Source of the DNA: Prochlorococcus marinus XMU1402
Lineage (GTDB): Bacteria > Cyanobacteriota > Cyanobacteriia > PCC-6307 > Cyanobiaceae
Direction: 5' to 3'
Length of the DNA: 64,000 nucleotides
Assembly: GCF_017696205.1 (NCBI RefSeq)
Contig: NZ_JAAORD010000002.1
Span: forward strand, 434,001 to 498,000
A program made the translations under genes and the position numbers. The notes under the pieces were generated by a model. It did not search any database. It saw nothing but the letters and a program-made list of their open reading frames with translations, and had not been told where the DNA came from. The number at the start of each line of letters is the position of its first letter. The stretch's first letter is position 1. Shown in pieces: positions 7,582-16,263 of this stretch.

Positions 7582-9435
7582 TCAATCGAGTTCAAACTCC
7601 TCCTTCCAAGTTTCATCCTTCTCGACCTTGGGTTGCTCGCTCTTGAAAAGAATTTGGTTTTGAAGAACCAAGACATCCATCTCTGTCCTCATAAAACACC
7701 TATAGGCATCTTGAGGAGTACAAACAATTGGTTCTCCTCTTACATTAAATGAAGTATTTACAATAGTCGGACAACCAGTCTTTCTCTTGAAAGCACTAAT
7801 CAAATTATAGTAGCGAGGATTGGTAGTTTTGCTTACCGTTTGAACTCTTGCTGAGTAATCGACATGGGTGATTGCAGGCAGTAAAGATCTTGGGATATTG
7901 AGTTTCTCAATGCCAAAAAGTTTTTTGTCTTCTTCTGTCATCTTCTTACAAAGTTCTTTCTTCACTGGAGCAACCAAAAGCATGTAAGGACTCTTATTAT
8001 TCATCTCAAACTGATTGCTGACATCTTCTTCCAGAACCGATGGGGCAAAGGGACGGAAACTTTCCCGGTACTTGATTTTGAGGTTCATCACGCTCTGCAT
8101 CTTCTGATTGCGAGGGTCTCCAATGATGGAGCGCGCACCTAGTGCTCTTGGACCAAACTCCATTGGTCCATTGAACCATCCAATCACATGACCTTTCTGA
8201 AGTTCCTCAGTTAGACACTCGAATAACTCAGGATCACTATAAGTGTGGAATGGCGTTTTGATTTGTTCAAGATATTTGGTAATTTCATCGTTGCTGAACG
8301 CAGGACCTAAATAGGTCCCTTTCATGGAGTCGTTCGTGTTGACCACTCTTTCCTGTTCTAGGTGTTGATGCCATCCAACCAAGGCAGCACCTATTGCTGA
8401 ACCAGCGTCACCACTAGCAGGTTGAATCCAAATTTCATCAAAGATCTTTTCTTGCAGCAATTTCCCATTGACAACGCAGTTCAGAGCGACTCCACCAGCG
8501 AGACAAAGATTGTTGATGCCCGTTTCTTCTCTCAATGACTTTGCCAGTTTGACGACAATCTCTTCAGTGACGACCTGAATAGATGCCGCTAAGTCCATGT
8601 GGAACTGGGAGAGTTCAGATTCTACCTGTCGTGGAGATCTACCAAAAAGTTTGTGAAACTTCCGTCCTGTCATGCGGAATCCCCGATGGTATTTGAAGTA
8701 ACTAATATCGAGACGGAATGTCCCGTCCTCCTTGATATCAATTAAATTGTCTTTGATCTTGGAGACATATCTGGGTTCTCCATAGGGAGCAAGACCCATT
8801 AGTTTGTACTCGCCAGAATTGACTTTGAATCCGCAGTAATATGTGAATGCTGAGTAAAGAAGACCCAGGGAGTGTGGGAAACTAATTTCCCAGAGAGGTT
8901 CAATGTTCTTTCCCTTACCAATCCAAGCAGATGTTGTTGCCCACTCACCTACGCCATCCATACATAAGATAACCGCTTTATCTAAAGGACTAGGGTAAAA
9001 AGCAGCAGCAGCGTGGGAAAGATGGTGCTCTGAAAAAAGCAAGTTGGGAATATCGGTTGAATCAGTGCCAAATAACTTTTGCACTTCTTTAAGATTCTTC
9101 TTAAGTTCAGTCTTTAAAAAGAGTTTTTCCTTCAACCAGACCTGCATCGCTGAAACGAAGGACCTTCCTCCCCTTGGTGCGGCGCCTAGATAAGTTTCCA
9201 AAAGACGCTCAAAGGTCAGGAGAGGTTTTTCGTAGTAAACGACCTCTTTGACGTCTGAAAGATCAATACCCTGCGATTTGAGGCAGTAAGAAACAGCATT
9301 CTTAGGGAAGCGTGAATCATGCTTTTTTCTAGAGAATCGTTCTTCTTGTGCTGCAGCAATTATTTCTCCATTTTTTATCAAAGCAGCAGCACTATCATGG
9401 TAATAACAAGACAAACCTATGATATAACTATCCAT
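7582..9435 (-). CDS. NodU/CmcH/SxtI-type carbamoyltransferase
   Basis: The protein has 617 residues, full length for the family. The N-terminal ASKHA-fold domain begins YIIGLSCYYHDSAAALIKNGEI and contains the metal-ligand region EHHLSHAAAAFYPSP, CMDGVGEWATT and LCLAGGVALNC. The C-terminal domain has GPMEFGPRALGARSI and VNTSFNVRGEPIVCTP. These enzymes transfer a carbamoyl group from carbamoyl phosphate, with ATP, to a hydroxyl of a small molecule or sugar. The gene is more G+C-rich than its surroundings, which supports acquisition by transfer. It heads a four-gene operon with SxtJ-like, SxtK-like and SGNH proteins. No polyketide or saxitoxin-core gene is present, so toxin production is not implied; a glycan substrate is the more economical guess. 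Confidence 0.92.
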   Translation of the reverse strand: MDSYIIGLSCYYHDSAAALIKNGEIIAAAQEERFSRKKHDSRFPKNAVSYCLKSQGIDLSDVKEVVYYEKPLLTFERLLETYLGAAPRGGRSFVSAMQVWLKEKLFLKTELKKNLKEVQKLFGTDSTDIPNLLFSEHHLSHAAAAFYPSPLDKAVILCMDGVGEWATTSAWIGKGKNIEPLWEISFPHSLGLLYSAFTYYCGFKVNSGEYKLMGLAPYGEPRYVSKIKDNLIDIKEDGTFRLDISYFKYHRGFRMTGRKFHKLFGRSPRQVESELSQFHMDLAASIQVVTEEIVVKLAKSLREETGINNLCLAGGVALNCVVNGKLLQEKIFDEIWIQPASGDAGSAIGAALVGWHQHLEQERVVNTNDSMKGTYLGPAFSNDEITKYLEQIKTPFHTYSDPELFECLTEELQKGHVIGWFNGPMEFGPRALGARSIIGDPRNQKMQSVMNLKIKYRESFRPFAPSVLEEDVSNQFEMNNKSPYMLLVAPVKKELCKKMTEEDKKLFGIEKLNIPRSLLPAITHVDYSARVQTVSKTTNPRYYNLISAFKRKTGCPTIVNTSFNVRGEPIVCTPQDAYRCFMRTEMDVLVLQNQILFKSEQPKVEKDETWKEEFELD

Positions 9436-9532
9436 CAGAAATTTTCCAATTAACTAAATGACAATGTTATTAGAATACACAATTACCGGTTAATATTTCA
9501 TTTCTATTATTAGTTAATGTTTAATTAATAAT

Positions 9533-9543
9533 TTTACCCACCA
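9533..9543 (+). repeat. TTTACCCACCA motif, proximal-edge copy 1
   Basis: This is identical to the 11-mer at 5700-5710 and in the same orientation, about 214 nt from the tRNA-Ser 3' end. Confidence 0.5.
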
Positions 9544-9609
9544 CAATCGCTTAGAACGGTCTCTCTGAGTACGTTATCTCTACTCACCATTTTTACTCCA
9601 GATATACAT

Positions 9610-9632
9610 TTTACCCACCAATTTACCCACAA
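9610..9632 (+). repeat. two tandem TTTACCCAC motifs
   Basis: TTTACCCACCA (9610-9620) is followed after one base by TTTACCCACAA (9622-9632), a 12 nt periodic direct repeat. Both match the other two island-edge copies over at least nine bases. This suggests a multi-site protein-binding element. Confidence 0.5.
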
Positions 9633-9638
9633 ATTGGT
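9617..9638. repeat. 8 bp perfect inverted repeat
   Basis: ACCAATTT (9617-9624) and AAATTGGT (9631-9638) are perfect inverted copies around the loop ACCCAC, so the structure is embedded in the TTTACCCAC repeats. It could be a recombinase core, an operator or a weak terminator downstream of tRNA-Ser. There is no T-run after the stem on the minus strand, which argues against a terminator. Confidence 0.45.
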
Positions 9639-9756
9639 TGACTTACTTTTGAACTTATGCGAAACTTTATGGACCTCATATTCTGGCATCTGTAGTCGTA
9701 TCAGTAGATCTGAAACTTCAGCGAACTCTTATAAACTTCCACGAACCAAATAATCA

Positions 9757-9845
9757 CGGAGAGGGAGGGATTCGAACCCTCGACAAAAGTTACCTCCTGT
9801 AACTCCTTAGCAGGGAGCCGCTTTCAACCACTCAGCCACCTCTCC
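9757..9845 (-). tRNA. tRNA-Ser(GCU)
   Basis: This is an 89 nt class II tRNA read leftwards. The acceptor stem is GGAGAGG/CCTCTCC, with discriminator G at 9757. The anticodon stem-loop CTCCCTGCTAAGGAG gives anticodon GCU. There is a long variable arm (TTACAGGAGGTAA) and a GGTTCGAATCC T-arm. CCA is not encoded. It serves AGC/AGU codons. Its 3' end is the integration target of the adjacent island. Confidence 0.97.
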
Positions 9846-9906
9846 AATTCTTATAGATTATCAATTTTTTTGCAAACATTCAAAATTTTTTAGTTAATCG
9901 AAATGT

Positions 9907-11106
9907 CTAATCAACTTGAACTCTCGGCAATCTATTTTTGAAAGAACAAAGAATTTCCCATGGAATAGTGTTAGATTCTCTTGCCCAATCAACAGGAGAA
10001 ATTACTTTGTCTCCGTCAGATCCCAGTAATACCATTGTAGTACCAATATTTATTTCATTTGAACCTGTTATATCTACCATCATTTGATCCATAGTTATAG
10101 ATCCAACCTGGGGATATAGTTTATTATTATGAATAACGTTTATCTTGCCTGAAAGATTTCTTGGAACTCCATCTGCATAACCAATACTTAATACAGCTAA
10201 CTTAGTTTTTCTACTACTTACAAATTTTCCTCCGTAACTTACACTTACTCCTCGATCAATAATTCTTATAAAAGCTACTTTGACCTTCAAAAATAAAGCT
10301 GGTTTGAGCGATAAATTTTCATCTATTTTTGAAAGAGGACTATATCCATACATAGAAAGACCAACACGTACCATATCAAAATGAAAATCTTTTTTGATAA
10401 GCATGGCAGCAGAATTAGCTAAATGAATCTTGATATTGTGATTTTTATAAACGTAAATTTGCTTTAATAATTCCTGAAACTTGAATTTTTGTCGCTGAGC
10501 ACTGCTTTTAGGATTTAATGAGTTATCTTCATCTGCAGAGGATAAATGACTATATATTCCCTCTATTATAATGTTTTCGAAAGATGTTATTTTTTCAAAA
10601 TTTTGCACAAATTTATTACATTCAAATCCTAATCTTGACATCCCAGTATCAACTTTCAGATGTAAAGAAAATTTCAACCCAAAGTGTTTCCCAATATTAT
10701 TACAAATTAAACACTCTCTCATACCACTAATAGTTGGCATAAGGTCATTTTTAAAGGCTATTATCAAATCTCTTTTCGTATATAAATTGCCCAGAATAAG
10801 AATTGGTTTTATAACTCCTGAAGAACGAAGTTTAATCCCTTCTTTTAATGTGGCAACTCCTAATTGCGAAGCTCCACCTTTAATAGCATAATCAGATACT
10901 ACTTTTGCATCATGACCATATCCATCAGCTTTTACAACTGCCATAAATTGACAATTTTTACTTAATTTCGATCTTAACTGCCTTACATTTGTTTCTATTG
11001 CTTTACCTTTAACTTCAATCCATGCTCTTTGTTTTGGATCTATATCTTTTTCAAAGGTTGCATATTTATCGAAATTAAAAACCTGATTTGATTGCCGAAT
11101 TTGCAT
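9907..11106 (-). CDS. alr: alanine racemase
   Basis: The protein has 399 residues. Near residue 58 is AVVKADGYGHDA, whose Lys forms the Schiff base with pyridoxal phosphate. Near residue 290 is VSVSYGGKFVS, which supplies the catalytic Tyr, and SITMDQMMVD follows. It interconverts L- and D-alanine for peptidoglycan synthesis in the cytosol. The N-terminus extends about 25 residues before the family core (RAWIEVKGKAIETNVRQL). The gene begins back-to-back with the HNH nuclease gene, so the two probably share a divergent promoter region. Confidence 0.95.
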   Translation of the reverse strand: MQIRQSNQVFNFDKYATFEKDIDPKQRAWIEVKGKAIETNVRQLRSKLSKNCQFMAVVKADGYGHDAKVVSDYAIKGGASQLGVATLKEGIKLRSSGVIKPILILGNLYTKRDLIIAFKNDLMPTISGMRECLICNNIGKHFGLKFSLHLKVDTGMSRLGFECNKFVQNFEKITSFENIIIEGIYSHLSSADEDNSLNPKSSAQRQKFKFQELLKQIYVYKNHNIKIHLANSAAMLIKKDFHFDMVRVGLSMYGYSPLSKIDENLSLKPALFLKVKVAFIRIIDRGVSVSYGGKFVSSRKTKLAVLSIGYADGVPRNLSGKINVIHNNKLYPQVGSITMDQMMVDITGSNEINIGTTMVLLGSDGDKVISPVDWARESNTIPWEILCSFKNRLPRVQVD

Positions 11107-11174
11107 TAACTTTGCACAATTATATGCGCTTATTGAAATATACAGTTAGCATGACATGTAAATCGAATTTTGGC

Positions 11175-11681
11175 ATGGGCCAGACTCTAGTTTTAAATGC
11201 TTCTTATGAACCTCTAAACATCACATCGTGGCGAAGAGCTGTTATTTTGATGATCAAAGGTAAAGCAGAAAGCCTAGAAGAAGATAAATCATATTCAATA
11301 CATTGTGGAAGAAAATTACCTACTGTTATAAGACTCCGTTACTACGTCAAAGTACCTTTTAGAGAGGTCTCTTTAACAAGAAAAAATATTCTTCTAAGAG
11401 ATAATAATTCTTGCCAATACTGTAACTATAGAGGTAATGATTTATCAATAGATCATGTTTTACCGAGAAGCAGAGGTGGCACTGATAACTGGGAAAATGT
11501 CACTACTGCATGTCTTAGATGTAATGTACAAAAAGGGAACCGTACCCCAGAAGAGGCAAATATGCCTTTAAAGCGAAAGCCATACCGACCACTAAGTAAT
11601 CTCAATTTTGAGGCTACAAGACAAATCGATTCTGGAAGACATAAAGAATGGAGTAAATACGTGATAGGGGTTGCAGTTTAA
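11175..11681 (+). CDS. HNH endonuclease family protein
   Basis: The core is the conserved cyanobacterial sequence MGQTLVLNASYEPLNI followed by an HNH domain: CQYCNYRG, then SIDHVLPRSRGGTDNWENVTTACLRCNVQKGN. This contains the two CxxC zinc knuckles and the DH/N/N catalytic pattern. I place the start at the ATG at 11175, where homology begins. In-frame ATGs at 11151 and 11124 are possible, and a start at 11088 would run into alr on the other strand. The family is widespread and vertically inherited in cyanobacteria; its physiological target is unknown. Nothing here suggests a restriction system. Confidence 0.85.
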   Translation: MGQTLVLNASYEPLNITSWRRAVILMIKGKAESLEEDKSYSIHCGRKLPTVIRLRYYVKVPFREVSLTRKNILLRDNNSCQYCNYRGNDLSIDHVLPRSRGGTDNWENVTTACLRCNVQKGNRTPEEANMPLKRKPYRPLSNLNFEATRQIDSGRHKEWSKYVIGVAV

Positions 11682-11694
11682 TAAAAATATAATC

Positions 11695-12789
11695 TTAATT
11701 AACTTCGTTATTAAAATCTTCCATCATTCTCTTTTGTTCTTGCGCTATGCATGCATCTATCACTTCTTCCAATTGACCTGCGAGAATTGGTTCCAGTGAA
11801 AAATTGGAACCTAATCTATGATCGGTTGTCCTGTTATCTTTAAAATTGTAAGTTCTAATTTTTTCACTCCTATCACCAGTTCCAACCTGCGAAAGTCTTT
11901 GTGACCTTTCTTTTGCATTTGCTTCTTTTAATTGAATTTCATATAATTTGGCTCTTAAAATTTCCATTGCTCGTTCACGATTTTGCAATTGTGATCTTTC
12001 TTGAGTACAAAAAACTCTTATCCCTGTAGGTTTGTGGAGAAGGTCAATAGCAGTCTCTACCTTGTTAACGTTTTGTCCCCCTGCACCACCTGATCTTGCT
12101 GTACCAACCTCTAAATCGGTTGGATCAATCTTGACCTCAACGGGGTCAGCCTCAGGCATTACAGCAACTGTTGCTGTAGAGGTATGAACTCTACCTTGAG
12201 ACTCAGTAGCAGGAACTCTTTGGACTCTATGAACACCAGCCTCATATTTTAGTTGACTATATACAGAATCTCCCTTAACAGAAATTACTAATTCTTTGAA
12301 TCCTCCCATATCCGACTCCGAAGCACTTATAGGTTTTACAGACCATCCAATTTTTTGTCCATATCTTTCATACATTCTTGCTAGATCTCCCGCCCATATG
12401 CAAGCCTCGTTACCCCCTGCACCCGCTCTAATCTCTAACATTACACTTCTCTCATCTCTTGGATCTTTAGGTAGTAAAGCGATTGTAGTTTTTTGAATAA
12501 GTTGATTCTTACATTCCTCCAAAATAGTTAACTCCTCATTTATTAATGATTCCATCTCCTTATCATTTCGATTCTCTTTCAGTAAATTTTTCGAATCTTC
12601 AATTTCCTTATCAGTATCAATCAATTTATTAAAATCAATAACCAAAGGTTCCAATTTTGACCTTTCTTTTGCGATTGTTTCTAATTTTTTAGGATCATTG
12701 GCTATGTCAGGATCTGCGAGCTGAACTTCCAAATTTTCAAAACTTTCTGAAGCAGTTTTCAACCTTGCAATTAGTGTTGAGTATTCCAA
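11695..12789 (-). CDS. prfA: peptide chain release factor 1
   Basis: The protein has 364 residues, normal for RF1. The GGQ motif that triggers peptidyl-tRNA hydrolysis is in [19 protein letters not shown]. Upstream lies the stop-codon-recognition region with [20 protein letters not shown], whose PAT tripeptide is the RF1 discriminator. It terminates translation at UAA and UAG. It lies 28 nt downstream of rpmE and ends the long ribosomal gene string. Confidence 0.97.
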   Translation of the reverse strand: MEYSTLIARLKTASESFENLEVQLADPDIANDPKKLETIAKERSKLEPLVIDFNKLIDTDKEIEDSKNLLKENRNDKEMESLINEELTILEECKNQLIQKTTIALLPKDPRDERSVMLEIRAGAGGNEACIWAGDLARMYERYGQKIGWSVKPISASESDMGGFKELVISVKGDSVYSQLKYEAGVHRVQRVPATESQGRVHTSTATVAVMPEADPVEVKIDPTDLEVGTARSGGAGGQNVNKVETAIDLLHKPTGIRVFCTQERSQLQNRERAMEILRAKLYEIQLKEANAKERSQRLSQVGTGDRSEKIRTYNFKDNRTTDHRLGSNFSLEPILAGQLEEVIDACIAQEQKRMMEDFNNEVN

Positions 12790-12817
12790 TTAAAATTAAG
12801 CTTAATTTTTGAAAATT

Positions 12818-13078
12818 CTACTTTTTAGAATCTTTTTTTTCTTTTTGCTCTTTTGATGTAGCTGAATTAGCTGAACCCATTCCATATTTTTTCATAAACC
12901 TATCAACTCTTCCCTCTGTATCAAGAATTTTTTGAGTTCCAGTAAAGAAAGGATGGTTACCGCTCCATACATCAACATTTAGCTCAGGCTGAGTTGAACC
13001 TATTGTCATTACAACTTCTCCATTACAAATAACTTTTGCATCTGGATACCATTTTGGGTGAATTTCTGGTTTTGGCAT
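12818..13078 (-). CDS. rpmE: 50S ribosomal protein L31, cysteine-poor form
   Basis: The protein has 86 residues with the L31 signature DIHPKW-like start and HPFFTGTQ...GRVDRFMKKYG. The zinc ligands of the C+ form (CxC and CxxC) are lost: the equivalent positions read VICNGE and DVWSGNH, leaving a single cysteine. It is therefore a zinc-independent C- type. The C-terminus carries a lysine-rich extension. It sits between rpsI and prfA. Confidence 0.95.
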   Translation of the reverse strand: MPKPEIHPKWYPDAKVICNGEVVMTIGSTQPELNVDVWSGNHPFFTGTQKILDTEGRVDRFMKKYGMGSANSATSKEQKEKKDSKK

Positions 13079-13091
13079 AATTTAAATTCCT

Positions 13092-13502
13092 TTAACGTTT
13101 GGAGAATTGAGGTGCTTTTCTTGCTTTTTTAAGACCATATTTTCTTCTTTCCTTGGCTCTAGGATCTCTACTGAGATGACCTTCAGTTTTTAGCGGTTTC
13201 CTATTGTCAGGTGATAATTCACAAAGTGCTCTAGCTGCACCTTGCTTAATAGCATCTGCTTGACCTGTTAATCCACCCCCAAAAACATTTACCAAAATAT
13301 CATAAGAATTTTCTAAGCCTAATGTTTGAAGAGGTGCTTTTACTGAATTTAAGTGCAGAGGGTTGAAATTTAAATAATCATCTCCAGAACGACCATTAAT
13401 TTTAATTTGTCCATTTCCTGGAATCAAGCGAACTCTAGCAACTGAAGTTTTTCTTCTTCCAGTACCCCAATAAACAGCTTTGTTTTTTATTTGACTATCC
13501 AT
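13092..13502 (-). CDS. rpsI: 30S ribosomal protein S9
   Basis: The protein has 136 residues and contains [16 protein letters not shown] near the start and the conserved SKR end ([12 protein letters not shown]), whose terminal Arg contacts P-site tRNA. It lies 9 nt after rplM, as in the usual rplM-rpsI pair. Confidence 0.97.
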   Translation of the reverse strand: MDSQIKNKAVYWGTGRRKTSVARVRLIPGNGQIKINGRSGDDYLNFNPLHLNSVKAPLQTLGLENSYDILVNVFGGGLTGQADAIKQGAARALCELSPDNRKPLKTEGHLSRDPRAKERRKYGLKKARKAPQFSKR

Positions 13503-13511
13503 TTTAATAAA

Positions 13512-13943
13512 TTAACTATTTAATAATACAGGATTCTGTGCAGCATGAGGATGATCAGTACCTTTATAAACTTTTAGTTTTTTGAATTGCTGTCTTCCTA
13601 AAGAATTATGTGGCAGCATACCCTTTACAGCTTGCTCTATTATTCTTTCAGGAATTCTATCTCGAAGAGATTCAAATTTTTCAATTTTCATTCCACCTGG
13701 CCTACCAGAGTGTCTTCTATATAACTTTTGTGATGCTTTTTTACCCGTTACCTCTACTTTTTCAGCATTTACAACAATGACAAAATCGCCTGTATCTAAA
13801 TGAGGTGTAAATGTTGGTTTATTTTTGCCTCTTAGAACAGTTGCAATCTCTGTAGCAAGTCTCCCAAGTGTTTTATCTTTTGCGTCAACTAAAAACCAAT
13901 TTCTTTCAATAGTTTCTATAGACGGCGTAATTGTTCTATTCAT
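13512..13943 (-). CDS. rplM: 50S ribosomal protein L13
   Basis: The protein has 143 residues with [40 protein letters not shown] and [24 protein letters not shown], which define L13. It is followed by rpsI and preceded, after a 115 nt gap, by truA, the standard cyanobacterial arrangement. Confidence 0.97.
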   Translation of the reverse strand: MNRTITPSIETIERNWFLVDAKDKTLGRLATEIATVLRGKNKPTFTPHLDTGDFVIVVNAEKVEVTGKKASQKLYRRHSGRPGGMKIEKFESLRDRIPERIIEQAVKGMLPHNSLGRQQFKKLKVYKGTDHPHAAQNPVLLNS

Positions 13944-14058
13944 TTACCAAATTTATGCAAATAAATTTAAATTCAGTTTTAAATTCTACCTCATGAAAGG
14001 AGTATTAAACAATAATTTTCGATAAATCTCACAAATTAGTTCCTTTATTAAAATTTAC

Positions 14059-14865
14059 TTAAGAAGAACCTCGAATTAAAAATACTGGAAATAAATCATT
14101 TTTATTAATTTTGTTAAAAACATTTTCTTCATAAACAGCATTTACAAAGCATAACCCCTTTGCTGGAGCAGATTCTTTAACATCATTTTTTCTTTTATTT
14201 ACCCATCTATCTGTAAAAATATCTGGCGATATTTTTTTTTCTCCAACCAACACCAGTTGACCAACAATTAAACGGACCATTCCATAAAGAAAACCAGTTG
14301 CTTTAATATCAACTAAAATTAAATCTTCTACTCTTTTAATATTTATTTTTTTTATATTTGTAATAGATGTTGCCCTGTTACTTCCACTTTTCTGAAAAGC
14401 AAAAAAGTCGTGTTCTCCTTCCATTCTCTTTGATACGTTTGACATTAACACTGCATCTAGTACTTTTTGGTACCTATGCCATGACCAATCATTTATAAAC
14501 ACATTAGTAAATTTACTATTATTAATAACATATCTATAATGCCTATACTTTGCTGAATAGCATGCATGCCAACTATCATTAACTTCAATCGATTCCAAGA
14601 TTCTAATTGTTGAAGGTAAATAACTATTTAGTAAATCTGAATAACGATTTCCTGGAATAATAAAATCTATATCAAAGTGTACTACTTGACCTGATGCATG
14701 TACTCCTGCATCAGTTCTTCCTGCCGCAAAAGTCTTTACGACATGATTTGTAATTTTAAAAAGAGCTTTTTCAATAATTTCCTGAACTGTTTGTGCATTT
14801 TTTTGTCTCTGCCAGCCAGAATAATTAGAACCATTATATTGAATAAGTAAAGCTACTCTTTTCAA
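14059..14865 (-). CDS. truA: tRNA pseudouridine(38-40) synthase
   Basis: The protein has 268 residues. AAGRTDAGVHASGQVVHF holds the catalytic aspartate, and GFLYGMVRLIVGQLVLVG is the second TruA signature. It isomerises uridines at positions 38-40 of the anticodon arm. It lies 36 nt after rplQ, on the same strand, in the extended alpha operon. Confidence 0.96.
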   Translation of the reverse strand: MKRVALLIQYNGSNYSGWQRQKNAQTVQEIIEKALFKITNHVVKTFAAGRTDAGVHASGQVVHFDIDFIIPGNRYSDLLNSYLPSTIRILESIEVNDSWHACYSAKYRHYRYVINNSKFTNVFINDWSWHRYQKVLDAVLMSNVSKRMEGEHDFFAFQKSGSNRATSITNIKKINIKRVEDLILVDIKATGFLYGMVRLIVGQLVLVGEKKISPDIFTDRWVNKRKNDVKESAPAKGLCFVNAVYEENVFNKINKNDLFPVFLIRGSS

Positions 14866-14901
14866 AAGTGATTTATAGTAAATGCCCTTTTATAAACAAT
14901 C

Positions 14902-15252
14902 TTAAACAAGCTCAATTATAGCCATCTGAGCGTTATCACCTTTTCTAGAAACGGTTCTGACTATACGTGTATAACCACCATTTCTATCTCCGTACCTTTC
15001 TTTTGCTTTTTCAAATAATGAATGAACTAATTTCTTATCATAAATATAGCCAATAGCCCTTCTTCTTGAAGCCAAACTACCCTCTTTAGCTAGAGAAATC
15101 ATCCTTTCAGCTTCGTTTCTTAAGGCTTTTGCCCTAGCTTTTGTTGTTGTTACTCTACCTTCTCTTATCAATTGTGTAGTCAAACCTCTTAAGAGTGCTT
15201 TCCTCTGGTCAGCAGGTTTACTTAATAATGGGATTCTAAGTTGGTGTCTCAT
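14902..15252 (-). CDS. rplQ: 50S ribosomal protein L17
   Basis: The protein has 116 residues and starts [20 protein letters not shown] with [16 protein letters not shown], the L17 signature. It follows rpoA by 13 nt, as in the bacterial alpha operon. Confidence 0.97.
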   Translation of the reverse strand: MRHQLRIPLLSKPADQRKALLRGLTTQLIREGRVTTTKARAKALRNEAERMISLAKEGSLASRRRAIGYIYDKKLVHSLFEKAKERYGDRNGGYTRIVRTVSRKGDNAQMAIIELV

Positions 15253-15265
15253 AATCTTAAAAATT

Positions 15266-16204
15266 TTAAACAGATGTTCTGCTTTGTGGAATAGAAATTC
15301 CTATGCGCTCAAGTGCTTCAATAACCTCATCTGCAGATTTAGAGCCAAAGTTCTTAATTTCCAGAAGATCTTCATAGCTAAAACCCATTAAATCCGAAAC
15401 AGAATTAACTTGAGCTCTTTTTAAACAATTATAAGCTCTAACGGACAAGTTTAGTTCTTCAAGAGGAATTTGGGCTTCTGGGGATGGTTCAGGTTCTTCA
15501 GGAACTTCCTCCACCATCGTCACTGTAGCAAGAGGCTGAAAGAGTTCTATTAACTGATTTGCCGCTTCAGAAATGGCATCATCAGGACTTGTTGAACCAT
15601 CTGTTACTACTTCCATTTTTAATCTTTCTCTACCTGTTCCACCCTCTGCTACAGCAGTTTCATCAATAGTAAAATTAACTCTTTTTACTGGCATAAATAC
15701 AGCATCTATTTGAAGTAAATCAATAGCAGTTGTCTCTTCATTCTTACGATCTACTGGTCTATATCCTACACCTCTTTCAACATGTATTTCTAACTCTAAG
15801 TTATGACCCTCCTGAATAGTTGCAATCGGTTTTTCACCATCAACAATTTCAACTTGAGATGAGAATTGAATATCATTAGCCTTCACGTCCATTGGACCAG
15901 TAGCAACTAACCTGCCGATTTCAAGTTCAGGATTAGAACTATTAATTGATAGTTGCTTACAATTGAGAAGAATATCTAAAACATCTTCTCTAACTCCAGG
16001 AATAGTTGCATATTCGTGGTTAATTCCTGCTATTCTGACTGCAGTAACTGCACTTCCTTCCAGCCCTCCCATGAGGACTCTTCTAAGCGAGTTGCCTAAA
16101 GTTGTAGCTTGTCCCCTTTCTAAAGGGCCAATTAAAAAAGTTCCTGTTTGGGAGCGATCATCTGATATTTGATGGTCGATTCTGTCAATCTGGTATTGCA
16201 ACAC
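15266..16204 (-). CDS. rpoA: RNA polymerase alpha subunit
   Basis: The protein has 312 residues. The N-terminal dimerisation domain includes [25 protein letters not shown], and the C-terminal domain includes [23 protein letters not shown] and [15 protein letters not shown], which binds UP elements and activators. The start is a GTG at 16204. It assembles the core polymerase. It lies between rpsK and rplQ; the 59 nt gap before it has an unusual C-rich stretch on the coding strand and no obvious ribosome binding site. Confidence 0.98.
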   Translation of the reverse strand: MLQYQIDRIDHQISDDRSQTGTFLIGPLERGQATTLGNSLRRVLMGGLEGSAVTAVRIAGINHEYATIPGVREDVLDILLNCKQLSINSSNPELEIGRLVATGPMDVKANDIQFSSQVEIVDGEKPIATIQEGHNLELEIHVERGVGYRPVDRKNEETTAIDLLQIDAVFMPVKRVNFTIDETAVAEGGTGRERLKMEVVTDGSTSPDDAISEAANQLIELFQPLATVTMVEEVPEEPEPSPEAQIPLEELNLSVRAYNCLKRAQVNSVSDLMGFSYEDLLEIKNFGSKSADEVIEALERIGISIPQSRTSV

Positions 16205-16263
16205 GGAAAATAATAAGGTTGAGAGTTTGTTTTTTTTGGGGTGGGGTTGAGAATGGTTAAGAT

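Larger units (their letters stand above)
5614..9756. mobile_element. tRNA-Ser-bounded accessory island without integrase
   Basis: The island lies between the 3' end of tRNA-Ser(GCU) and a truncated copy of that 3' end at 5614. It holds only minus-strand accessory genes: carbamoyltransferase, SxtJ-like, SxtK-like (DUF5989) and SGNH hydrolase. The carbamoyltransferase gene is visibly richer in G+C than the flanking HAD and alr genes. Both edges carry copies of TTTACCCACC. No integrase or transposase is present, so this is either a cargo-only (satellite-like) insertion or an element whose recombinase has been lost. Prochlorococcus is known to carry tRNA-targeting elements (tycheposons) with this border structure; membership of that class is inferred. 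Confidence 0.6.
9436..9756. other. non-coding proximal edge of the island
   Basis: This 321 nt stretch lies between the carbamoyltransferase start and the 3' end of tRNA-Ser. No gene is seen. It holds two exact copies of TTTACCCACCA (9533-9543 and 9610-9620), a near copy (9622-9632) and an 8 bp perfect inverted repeat at 9617-9638. The carbamoyltransferase promoter should also be here, but I cannot place it. Confidence 0.55.

Noticed and set aside
7582-9435. Saxitoxin biosynthesis
   Set aside because: Only the carbamoyltransferase and its small partners are present; no sxtA, sxtG or sxtB-type core genes occur, and these families are common in glycan and nodulation-type loci.
11175-11681. HNH nuclease as part of a restriction or homing system
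   Set aside because: The MGQTLVLNASYEPLNI type is conserved in cyanobacteria, sits next to alr in core context, and has no methylase or intron nearby.
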